Below are positions 16,629 through 23,821 of a DNA stretch of 31,898 bases, one piece after another. Position 1 is the first letter of the stretch, and each line of letters begins with the position of its first letter. The notes under the pieces were generated by a model, which was given only the letters and a program-made list of their open reading frames with translations, did no database searches and was not told where the DNA came from. Source of the stretch: HGM04593 sp045636125. GTDB taxonomy: Bacteria; Bacteroidota; Bacteroidia; Bacteroidales; Bacteroidaceae. The position numbers were made by a program, and so were the translations under genes. The stretch spans positions 1-31,898 of the forward strand of contig JAZTWX010000040.1 in NCBI GenBank assembly GCA_045636125.1, read 5' to 3'.

Positions 16629-18151
16629 CCCTGCTGCTCATTCTGCCCTTTAACCTTAAAGCGCAAAAAGAGATACAGTCGCCCAAACTGCTCGTTACAA
16701 TTACCGTAGACCAGCTGCGCAGCGACTTTATGTACGAATTCGAGAACCTCTACACCCCCGACGGCTTCAAACGCCTCCTGGGCGAGGGCCGCGTATACCC
16801 CAACAGCTACTACGCATTCGAGAATATCGACCGCGCATCGGCAACAGCAACGCTGGCAACAGGTACTAACCCCTACACACACGGCATTGTGGGCGAAAGA
16901 TGGCTCGACCGCTCGTCGCTGCGCATTGTGAACTGCACCGACGACAGCCGCCAGAAAGGCCTATACACCAACGACAAGGTGTCGCCCGTGAAACAGAAGG
17001 CTCTGGCCCTGGCCGACGAGCTCAAACGTGCCACACGCGGCAAGGCGCAAATTTGCGTTATTGCCCCCGACTGCGACGCAGCAGTGATGCAGGGCGGCCA
17101 CAACCCCGACCTTGTGCTGTGGAAAAACGACGACACAGGCTACTGGTGCAGTTCGTCGTATTACGGCCTTTTCCCCGACTGGGCTGCAAAAAAGAACAAA
17201 GAGATTGTTGGGCGCAGCAGTAAATGGTCGCCCATCTTCCCGCCCGAACTCTACAACAATTTCGGCGACAAGGCACCCAAAGCATTCTCTTATTCGTTCA
17301 ACGGCAAAAACGACACACGCGCCTACAAGACAAGCGCCTGCATAAACGACGAAATAAACGAGATGGCAATAGCCTGCCTGCGCAGCGGCAATATGGGCAT
17401 GGACAACATAACCGATATGTTATCAATCACTTACTACGCAGGAAATTACAACAGCGTGTCGATGGAGGACCGCCCCATTGAGATACAGGACATATACACC
17501 CGCCTCGACAAGAACATTTCCGATCTACTGAAAGAGCTCGACCGCCGCATAGGGCTCGAAAACATTGTAATATCATTATCGTCAACCGGTTATGTGGTTG
17601 AAGACGACTCAAACGACGAGAAATACCGCCTCCCCTCGGGCACCATTTATATGGACCGCGTAAAAGCATTACTCAATGTATATTTGAGCGCACTTTTCGG
17701 CAAAGGAGAGTACATTGAAGGCCATTTCAATTCGGAATTCTACCTCAACCGCAAAAAAATGGAGCAATTGCAAATGAACAAGGTAGATGTAGTTGCCCAC
17801 GCAGTGGAGTTCCTTAAAACCATCGACGGCATTGAGGATGTATTTACAATATACCGCCTCGGCGGTATGCTGAGCCCCGAGTTGCAATACGTAAAGAACG
17901 GCTACAATGCAAAATGTTCGGGCGATATATGGTTGCGTCTTATGCCCGGCTGGAAAATGGCAAAGGATATTGTGTCGGCAAGCAACCTTGTGCGCCGCGT
18001 GCCTGTCACCTTCCCCATGGTTATCTTTGGTAAAGGCGTGGAACACAGCGTTGTAGAGGATTTTACTCCTGCTAATGCTATGGCCCCTGCTCTTGCCAAT
18101 CTATTGCACATTCGCCGCCCCAACGACAATTGCTTGCGCATTTATAAGTAA
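16607..18151 (+). CDS. PafA-like alkaline phosphatase family protein with degenerate active site
   Basis: This 514-residue exported protein (signal peptide about 1-19) aligns by eye along its whole length with the PafA-type alkaline phosphatase/phosphodiesterase family. Matching landmarks are VDQLR (35 = Asp ligand), TGTNPYTHGIVGERWLDR, QGGHNPDLVLW, IYTRLD and CSGDIWLRLMPG. Against PafA, the nucleophile Thr is Arg76, the conserved Asn is Glu97, the Lys/Arg pair is Asp155/Asp157, and the zinc ligands Asp, His, Asp, His and His are Tyr276, Asn280, Thr327, Gly328 and Thr468. Only the first Asp (Asp35) is kept. It is therefore probably a pseudo-enzyme with a binding or structural role. It overlaps lnb by 22 bases. 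Confidence 0.8.
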   Translation: MRTKLILALLLILPFNLKAQKEIQSPKLLVTITVDQLRSDFMYEFENLYTPDGFKRLLGEGRVYPNSYYAFENIDRASATATLATGTNPYTHGIVGERWLDRSSLRIVNCTDDSRQKGLYTNDKVSPVKQKALALADELKRATRGKAQICVIAPDCDAAVMQGGHNPDLVLWKNDDTGYWCSSSYYGLFPDWAAKKNKEIVGRSSKWSPIFPPELYNNFGDKAPKAFSYSFNGKNDTRAYKTSACINDEINEMAIACLRSGNMGMDNITDMLSITYYAGNYNSVSMEDRPIEIQDIYTRLDKNISDLLKELDRRIGLENIVISLSSTGYVVEDDSNDEKYRLPSGTIYMDRVKALLNVYLSALFGKGEYIEGHFNSEFYLNRKKMEQLQMNKVDVVAHAVEFLKTIDGIEDVFTIYRLGGMLSPELQYVKNGYNAKCSGDIWLRLMPGWKMAKDIVSASNLVRRVPVTFPMVIFGKGVEHSVVEDFTPANAMAPALANLLHIRRPNDNCLRIYK

Positions 18152-18191
18152 TGCAGTGTAAATTGCAACAGTGAGGGAGCGCTCGTTGCGT

Positions 18192-18209
18192 GTAAAAATG
18201 AATTTTTAC
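18192..18209 (+). terminator. Short AT-rich hairpin after the pseudo-phosphatase gene
   Basis: GTAAAAAT (18192-18199) pairs with ATTTTTAC (18202-18209) across two bases, so the real loop is about four bases. It is a weak candidate terminator for the lnb unit. Confidence 0.35.
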
Positions 18210-18245
18210 CCACTCGCTTAACGAATTTTCTCGCTCATTTGTTTG

Positions 18246-18412
18246 TATCTTTGATAAAATCGAAGATACTCACGCTCGCTGTAAAATGCTCAAGTAAACT
18301 TGGCATTTAGCTCGCTTATCAATTCATATCTTTGATAAATATCGAAGATACTCACGCTCGCCGTAAAATGCTCAAGTAAACTTGGCATTTAGCTCGCTTA
18401 TTCGTATCTTTG
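18246..18412 (+). repeat. Tandem promoter/hairpin repeat upstream of coaX
   Basis: The gap 18152-18462 holds no gene but has two near-identical copies of a ~75-base unit (18246-18319 and 18327-18401), plus the start of a third (TATCTTTG at 18405). Each unit begins with TATCTTTGAT, whose imperfect complement ATCGAAGATA follows after a few bases. Each then has ACGCTCGC, a second stem (AAATGC and CAAGT pairing with ACTTG and GCATTT; 18284-18308 and 18366-18390), and GCTCGCTTAT. The copies differ at only about two positions. The upstream flank (18201-18241) matches the secA upstream repeat. Confidence 0.85.
18381..18412 (+). promoter_or_regulatory. Probable promoter of the coaX-lptC operon
   Basis: CTTG (18381-18384), 20 bases, then TATCTTTG (18405-18412) fits the Bacteroidota consensus. 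Transcription would start near 18419. This places the promoter inside the longer open frame that begins at 18382, and so supports the TTG start at 18463. Confidence 0.65.
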
Positions 18413-18462
18413 CAAAATATTACCTACCGCTCACAAGCGGCAAAGAAAAAACAGATAGAAAT

Positions 18463-19191
18463 TTGAACCTGATAATAGACATAGGAAACAACAGTGCAAA
18501 ATTCTTCCTCTTCAACGGAGAACAAATAATCCTTCACACAAGGCAAGAGAAGGATTACGCAACACAGCTTGCACAATGGAACAAGCAGTTCGACATTGAA
18601 AAGGCAATAGTGTCGAGCGTGGTAGAGCTGCCTGCAACAATGCAACAAGAACTCGCAGCCTGCAACTACCCCGTTCTGATGCTCAGCAACACCACCCCTA
18701 TGCCTATAAAAATTAAATACCGCACACCACACACGCTAGGCTGCGACCGCCTGGCAGCAGCTGTGGGAGCTGTGGCAGCGGCACCCGCCCGCAACAGGCT
18801 AGTGATAGATGCCGGCAGCGCAATAACCATCGATTTTGTCGACCGCGAGGACAATTTCTGCGGCGGCAACATTGCTCCGGGAGTAAAAATGCGTTTGAGA
18901 GCACTGCACGAATTCACATCGCGCCTGCCGCTGGTCGAAAAAGATGGTGAAACACCCTCTTGTGGATACGACACCGAAACAGCCATACGCAGCGGAGTTA
19001 TTCGCGGCATTTGCCACGAAATTGACGGCTACATTAACGAATATCGCGAGAAATATGGCGAACTTTTTGTTTTTTTAACGGGCGGAGACGAAAAAACGTT
19101 GATTAATAACATAAAAAATCGCATCTTTGCCGATAAATTCCTTGTGGCAAAAGGACTAAACAGAATTTTGGCTGATTATGGCAATAAATAA
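18463..19191 (+). CDS. coaX: Type III pantothenate kinase
   Basis: CoaX phosphorylates pantothenate, the first step of coenzyme A synthesis. From the TTG at 18463 the 242-residue product opens MNLIIDIGNNSAKFFLF, the ATP-binding loop of this family, at the position where CoaX proteins normally start. Other motifs are GCDRLAAAVGA (Asp95), VIDAGSAITIDFVD (Asp116) and GGNIAPGVKMR. The frame is open further upstream to 18382, but that part overlaps the promoter repeat and is not homologous to CoaX. The gene overlaps the outer-membrane protein gene downstream by 14 bases, so the two are coupled. Type III enzymes are usually insensitive to feedback by CoA. Confidence 0.93.
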   Translation: MNLIIDIGNNSAKFFLFNGEQIILHTRQEKDYATQLAQWNKQFDIEKAIVSSVVELPATMQQELAACNYPVLMLSNTTPMPIKIKYRTPHTLGCDRLAAAVGAVAAAPARNRLVIDAGSAITIDFVDREDNFCGGNIAPGVKMRLRALHEFTSRLPLVEKDGETPSCGYDTETAIRSGVIRGICHEIDGYINEYREKYGELFVFLTGGDEKTLINNIKNRIFADKFLVAKGLNRILADYGNK

Positions 19192-20413
19192 ACGACTACT
19201 TACACTTTTAATACTGATAATTGCTGCGTGCGCAGGATATGCCGATAATGGCATAAACTCACCCTATTCGCGCTACGGGCTCGGCATCCTTGCCGACCAG
19301 AGCCTCGGCGTGAACCGCCAGATGAGCGGGCTGGGATACGCCTTAAACAGCGGCAGCTACATCAACCTCCTTAACCCCGCTTCGTTTGCAAAAGCCGACA
19401 CACTCACAATGCTTCTGGAGACAGGCTTTTCTATGCAGAACGTGAATTTCAAAGAAGGCAAGGTGCAGAGAAACGCACGCAACGCAAGTTTCGACTACAT
19501 TGCAATGCAGTTCCGCCTATGCCCCAACCTGGGAATGACCGCCGGTTTCCTGCCTTTCTCCAACGTGGGATACAGTTTTTCTACCGCCACCAACGACGGG
19601 GGTTTCGAAAGCACACAGACATACAACGGCGAGGGCGGTATTTACCAACCTTTCGTGGGCATCGGCTGGCAACCGTTCAAGAACCTTTCGGTGGGTGTTA
19701 TGGGCTCATACATTTATGGCGACATACAGCACACCATCGCAAACGATTTCAGCGAGAGCACAATAACCGACAATGTGAAGAAATATTCGGTGAACGTAAA
19801 AAGCTATAAAGTCGATTTCGGAGCACAATACACCGCAAAATTCAACAATAAACATAGTGCAACATTTGGAGCCGTGTACACTCTCGGCCACAATATCGAT
19901 GCCGACATCTCCGTTACCGAGCAGGATGCTTCAAAGAAAATTGAGAGCGGGCTCAAGATACCCCAGACATTTGGAGCAGGTTTCTGGTACAACTACAACG
20001 ACAAGTGGAAAGTGGGTGCTGACTACACAATGCAGAAATGGAGCGGCGCAACATTCACCGTGGGTGACAAAGGCATCGACCGCAGCAAAATATCGGTGGG
20101 AGCCGAATATTACCCCAACAATATAATGTCGCGCAACCTTTTAAAGAAGATGCATTACCGTGTGGGAGCATACTACGCACAGCCTTACACCGAAATAAAA
20201 GCCGGCAACGAGGGTTGCGAGGAGTATGGCGTGAGCGCAGGTTTCTCACTCCCCATAACAAACAACATAAACAACCGCTCGATGCTGCACATTTCGGGTC
20301 AGCTTGTGAGAATGGAGCCCAAAAGCGGCAACCTCATTTCGGAAACATATATGCGCCTGAACATTGGCATCACATTCAACGAAAGCTGGTTCATGAAACT
20401 ACGTTTGAGATAA
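19178..20413 (+). CDS. Outer-membrane beta-barrel protein of the coaX locus
   Basis: This 411-residue protein has a signal peptide (about 1-22) and a beta-barrel pattern of alternating polar and aromatic residues throughout. It opens with a typical barrel N-terminus (NGINSPYSRYGLGIL, MSGLGYAL, INLLNPASFA), as seen in FadL/PorV-like proteins of Bacteroidota. No catalytic motif is visible. It overlaps coaX by 14 bases and is followed after 22 bases by a TPR gene. As I recall, the same order is common in Bacteroidales, which suggests an envelope function, but the ligand is not known. Confidence 0.8.
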   Translation: MAINKRLLTLLILIIAACAGYADNGINSPYSRYGLGILADQSLGVNRQMSGLGYALNSGSYINLLNPASFAKADTLTMLLETGFSMQNVNFKEGKVQRNARNASFDYIAMQFRLCPNLGMTAGFLPFSNVGYSFSTATNDGGFESTQTYNGEGGIYQPFVGIGWQPFKNLSVGVMGSYIYGDIQHTIANDFSESTITDNVKKYSVNVKSYKVDFGAQYTAKFNNKHSATFGAVYTLGHNIDADISVTEQDASKKIESGLKIPQTFGAGFWYNYNDKWKVGADYTMQKWSGATFTVGDKGIDRSKISVGAEYYPNNIMSRNLLKKMHYRVGAYYAQPYTEIKAGNEGCEEYGVSAGFSLPITNNINNRSMLHISGQLVRMEPKSGNLISETYMRLNIGITFNESWFMKLRLR

Positions 20414-20435
20414 TAAGAACACAAAATATAAGAAG

Positions 20436-21884
20436 ATGAAAAAGAGCATTTTATTACTTTTGATTACAGCAGCCGTTGCCTGCGCTCAGGCACAGAACGG
20501 TATCACCAACGAGTTCCGTTTCGGTGTTGGAGAGGACAGCACAAAGTGTATGGAAAACATTTTCCTCCTTAACCAGAAGATGAAACCCGCAAAGCCCTCA
20601 TACGAAGTATGCATAGAGGCTTACCCTATGTGGAAGGAGCTTTTCACCAACTACCCCGTTGCACGTGTCGACACATACACAAACGGTATCAAGTTGCTCA
20701 AGTCACTCATTGCAAAAGAGAGCGACGATGCTAAAAAGGCAACATACATCAACGAGCTTATGGGACTTTACGACCAGCAGATACTCTACATCGACAAGTT
20801 GCAGGAGATTACAAAGTCGAAGCTCTCTGTAGGTAACATCCTCGGCAAGAAGGCTCTCGACTATGCACAGCTCGTTCCCAATGCCGACCCCGACAGCATC
20901 TACTCAATGCTTGCAAAATCGGTATCCATCGAGCAGGGAAACTCCGAGTTCACCGTTACCACACAGTTTATGAAACAGTCGGCTCTCAAATACAAGAGAA
21001 CCCCCGAGACACACGGCGAGCAGATTATTGAGGACTACCTTAACGCATCGGTATACATTGTTGAGGTACTCGACAAATACAACGATAGAATTGTATACTA
21101 CACCAACAAATTTGCCGAGACAAACGACCCCAAAGACAGCACATTCATTGCCGGTTTCAGCAAGAACATCGACAATGCACGCATCTCGCGCAACAACATC
21201 GACGCATACTTCATTAACAGCGGTGCTGCAAAATGTGCCGACCTCAACAACATCTACACAGCAAAGATTGAGGAGAACAAAGACAACCTCGACTACCTCA
21301 ACAAGGTTATCTCGGTAATGGGTATGCTCAAATGTACCAACGAGGACGCTTACTTGCAGGCATCGGAATATGCACTTGCAATTGAGCCCACCGCAAAAGC
21401 TGCAATGGGTTGCGGTTACAGATATTTCAAGAAGGGTGAAACAGAGAAGGCCATCGAGTTGTTCGACCAGGCTATCGAGCTCGAGACCAGTATCACCAAC
21501 AAAGCCGATATGTGCTACAAAGTGGGTGCTGTTCATTTCAGCTTGAAAAATTACAGCAAAGCACGCAGCTACGCATTGAAGGCCATAGAACTCAACTCGA
21601 AATTCGGCCAGCCCTACATTCTCATTGCACAGTGCTACGCAGCGCAGCCCAACTGGTGCGATGATGGCGTTCTCAACCATTGCACATACTATGCAGCCGT
21701 AGACAAGCTCTACCGCGCAAAAACAATAGACCCCTCGTGCAAAAAAGAGGCCGACAAACTCATAAAATCATACCACGACTATTTCCCCGACTATAACGAC
21801 CTGTTTATGAAGGGTTACAAAGAGGGGGAAGTAATAACCATTGGAGGCCACATTAATGATAAAGGTACTATCAGATTCAAATAA
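20436..21884 (+). CDS. Periplasmic TPR-repeat protein
   Basis: This 482-residue exported protein (signal peptide about 1-19, ending CAQAQ) is mostly helical. Clear TPR units lie in the C-terminal half, for example YRYFKKGETEKAIELFDQAI and AVHFSLKNYSKARSYALKAI, followed by a final GQPYILIAQCYAA unit. The conserved N-terminal part has no recognised domain. TPRs mediate protein contacts, so a scaffold in outer-membrane biogenesis fits its place between the barrel protein and lptC. Its end overlaps lptC by 29 bases. Confidence 0.85.
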   Translation: MKKSILLLLITAAVACAQAQNGITNEFRFGVGEDSTKCMENIFLLNQKMKPAKPSYEVCIEAYPMWKELFTNYPVARVDTYTNGIKLLKSLIAKESDDAKKATYINELMGLYDQQILYIDKLQEITKSKLSVGNILGKKALDYAQLVPNADPDSIYSMLAKSVSIEQGNSEFTVTTQFMKQSALKYKRTPETHGEQIIEDYLNASVYIVEVLDKYNDRIVYYTNKFAETNDPKDSTFIAGFSKNIDNARISRNNIDAYFINSGAAKCADLNNIYTAKIEENKDNLDYLNKVISVMGMLKCTNEDAYLQASEYALAIEPTAKAAMGCGYRYFKKGETEKAIELFDQAIELETSITNKADMCYKVGAVHFSLKNYSKARSYALKAIELNSKFGQPYILIAQCYAAQPNWCDDGVLNHCTYYAAVDKLYRAKTIDPSCKKEADKLIKSYHDYFPDYNDLFMKGYKEGEVITIGGHINDKGTIRFK

Positions 21885-22443
21885 CAGAAGCAAAAACAAA
21901 GGTACAACAATCGTTCTTGCAGCGATTGTTGTACTCTTTTTTCAAATTTCTTGCCAGGGCGGCAAGAAAGAGACCATTGCAGCCTTTGAAGAGCCCGACT
22001 CGGTGCCTATGATGAGCACCTACGGAGTGAGCACTCTCATAAGCGATTCGGGGCGCATAAGTTACAAAATAGAGGCCGAAGAGTGGCTTGTGTACGACAA
22101 GCGCAACCCGCCTCACTGGGCATTTGAAAAGGGTGTGCACCTCGAAAAATATGACTACGATATGAACATCGAAGCCATAATCGACTGCGACACAGCCTAT
22201 TTCTACACCGAAGCTCAATTGTGGAAGCTCACAGGCAACGTGAACATAAAGAACACAAAAGAGGAGCGTTTCTTCACACCGCTGCTCTACTGGAGCCAGG
22301 AAAAGAAAGAAATCTTTTCGGACGCCTATATAAAAATAGAACAAAAAGACCAAATTACCGAGGGGTACGGCTTCACCGCCAACCAGAACCTCTCCTCTTG
22401 GAACATACTAAACACCAAGGGAATATACCCCATCGGAGACTGA
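21856..22443 (+). CDS. lptC: LptC-family LPS export lipoprotein
   Basis: The 195-residue product has a lipoprotein-type N-terminus (hydrophobic stretch TIVLAAIVVLFFQISC, with Cys33 as the likely lipidated residue) and an LptC/OstA-type beta-jellyroll. It contains the repeating pattern typical of the family, LISDSGRISYKIEAEEW, WAFEKGVHLEKYD, IDCDTAYFYTEAQLWKLTGNV and FTPLLYWSQEKKEIFSD. LptC forms part of the periplasmic bridge that carries LPS to the outer membrane. I chose the ATG at 21856, which is preceded by GGAGG (21843-21847); an upstream TTG (21841) is less likely. It overlaps the TPR gene by 29 bases and is 4 bases from the next gene. Confidence 0.88.
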   Translation: MIKVLSDSNNRSKNKGTTIVLAAIVVLFFQISCQGGKKETIAAFEEPDSVPMMSTYGVSTLISDSGRISYKIEAEEWLVYDKRNPPHWAFEKGVHLEKYDYDMNIEAIIDCDTAYFYTEAQLWKLTGNVNIKNTKEERFFTPLLYWSQEKKEIFSDAYIKIEQKDQITEGYGFTANQNLSSWNILNTKGIYPIGD

Positions 22444-22447
22444 TTAT

Positions 22448-23710
22448 ATGACAACAACAATACTCTCGCTCATTGTAGTAATACTCCTGTCGGCACTCTT
22501 TTCGGGAATGGAAATAGCTTTCATTGCATCGAACAAGTTGCTTATGGGAATTGACCTTAACGGAAGAGGCGTAAAATCCTATATTATAAACCAATTCTAC
22601 TCGAACAGCAACAACTTCATTTCGAGCCTGTTGGTGGGCAACAACATTGTGCTGGTCATATACGGTATGCTCATGGCCGATATTCTGGGCACACTGTTTC
22701 TCAACGACCTCACAACATCCACCTCGCTGAAACTGCTGCTCGAAACGTTCATTTCCACCGTTGTGATAATTTTTACCGGTGAATTTGTACCAAAAGCTCT
22801 TTTCCGCACCAACCCCAACGGAGCACTCAAAAGGTTTGCAGTAATAACCTACCTGCTCTACATTCTCCTCTACCCCCTGTCGCGTTTCACCACCTGGCTC
22901 TCGTGCATAGTAATGCGCCTTTTCAACATAAAGATAGGCAAGGAGACACGCGACACAACCTTTTCAAAAAGAGAGCTCAACAACCTCATACAGGACTCTA
23001 TTGAGAACGCCACCGAGGAGGAGAAGATTGACAACGACGTGAGAATATTCCAGAATGTACTCGACTTTTCGAACATAAAAGTGCGCGAGTGCTACGTTCC
23101 CCGCACCGAAATTGAAGCTGTCGAGGTAAACACCCCGCTCGAGGAGCTCAAGTCGATGTTCATCGAGTCGGGACACTCTAAAATTGTTGTATTCAAGGAA
23201 AATATCGACAACATTATAGGTTACATACACTCTTCGGAGCTTTTCCGCAACGCCAACAAATGGCAGCAGAGAATATGCAAAATGCCCATTGTGCCCGAGA
23301 CACTTTCGGCCCACAAGCTCATGCGCACCCTCATGCAACAAAAAAAGTCGCTTGCAGTGGTGGTCGACGAGTTCGGTGGAACATCGGGCATTATTTCGCT
23401 CGAGGACCTTATGGAGCAGATTTTCGGTGAAATTGAGGACGAGCACGACAACACCAACCACGTTGCAAAGGCTCTTGGCGGCGGGGAATATCTCCTGTCG
23501 GGCCGTTTGGAGATTGAGCGCGTGAACGAACTTTTCGGCCTCGACATTCCCGAGTCGGAGGAGTACCAGACGCTCGGCGGCTTTATTCTCGCTCATTATC
23601 AACGTTTTCCGCAACTGAACGAGACTATAAAGATTGGAAAATTCCAGATACAGATTGTTAAAAAAAGGAGCACAAAAATTGAGCAGATCAAGCTCAAAGT
23701 AAGCGAATAA
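22448..23710 (+). CDS. CNNM/CorC-family membrane protein with CBS domains (hemolysin-like)
   Basis: This 420-residue protein has an N-terminal CNNM (DUF21) domain with about four membrane helices (residues 1-160; SALFSGMEIAFIASNK and NIVLVIYGMLMAD). Next comes a CBS pair (about 205-330; VPRTEIEAVEVNTPLEELKS and VVDEFGGTSGIISLEDLMEQIFGEIEDEHD), and then a C-terminal CorC/HlyC domain (about 345-420). The family handles Mg2+ or other divalent ions; the old 'hemolysin' name is misleading. It lies 4 bases after lptC, the last gene of the operon. A gliding-motility (GldE-like) role is possible but not supported here. Confidence 0.9.
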   Translation: MTTTILSLIVVILLSALFSGMEIAFIASNKLLMGIDLNGRGVKSYIINQFYSNSNNFISSLLVGNNIVLVIYGMLMADILGTLFLNDLTTSTSLKLLLETFISTVVIIFTGEFVPKALFRTNPNGALKRFAVITYLLYILLYPLSRFTTWLSCIVMRLFNIKIGKETRDTTFSKRELNNLIQDSIENATEEEKIDNDVRIFQNVLDFSNIKVRECYVPRTEIEAVEVNTPLEELKSMFIESGHSKIVVFKENIDNIIGYIHSSELFRNANKWQQRICKMPIVPETLSAHKLMRTLMQQKKSLAVVVDEFGGTSGIISLEDLMEQIFGEIEDEHDNTNHVAKALGGGEYLLSGRLEIERVNELFGLDIPESEEYQTLGGFILAHYQRFPQLNETIKIGKFQIQIVKKRSTKIEQIKLKVSE

Positions 23711-23749
23711 CTTTTTACATTATTATTATAATAATTAAAAGCAATTTTG

Positions 23750-23757
23750 TATCTTTG
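23750..23757 (+). promoter_or_regulatory. -7 box of the ppiD-like gene promoter
   Basis: TATCTTTG is an exact match to the Bacteroidota -7 consensus, 65 bases before the coding start. No clear TTTG box lies 19-21 bases upstream. A stem-loop follows in the leader. Confidence 0.6.
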
Positions 23758-23761
23758 CGCT

Positions 23762-23781
23762 GCCGCGCCCGAAAGTGCGGC
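23762..23781 (+). promoter_or_regulatory. Leader hairpin upstream of the ppiD-like gene
   Basis: GCCGCGC (23762-23768) pairs with GTGCGGC (23775-23781) with one G-U pair and a CCGAAA loop. It lies right at the expected 5' end of the mRNA, so it may stabilise the transcript. Confidence 0.45.
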
Positions 23782-23821
23782 TAAAAACAAGTACAAATAA
23801 TTAAAAATATAAAAAAGATTT

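Noticed and set aside
16607..18151. Annotation as an active alkaline phosphatase.
   Set aside because: Only one of the expected metal ligands is kept and the nucleophile is replaced by Arg in my alignment.
18246..18412. A possible CRISPR array.
   Set aside because: There are only two full repeat copies, they are ~75 bases long with almost no spacer between them, each contains promoter boxes, and no cas gene is nearby.
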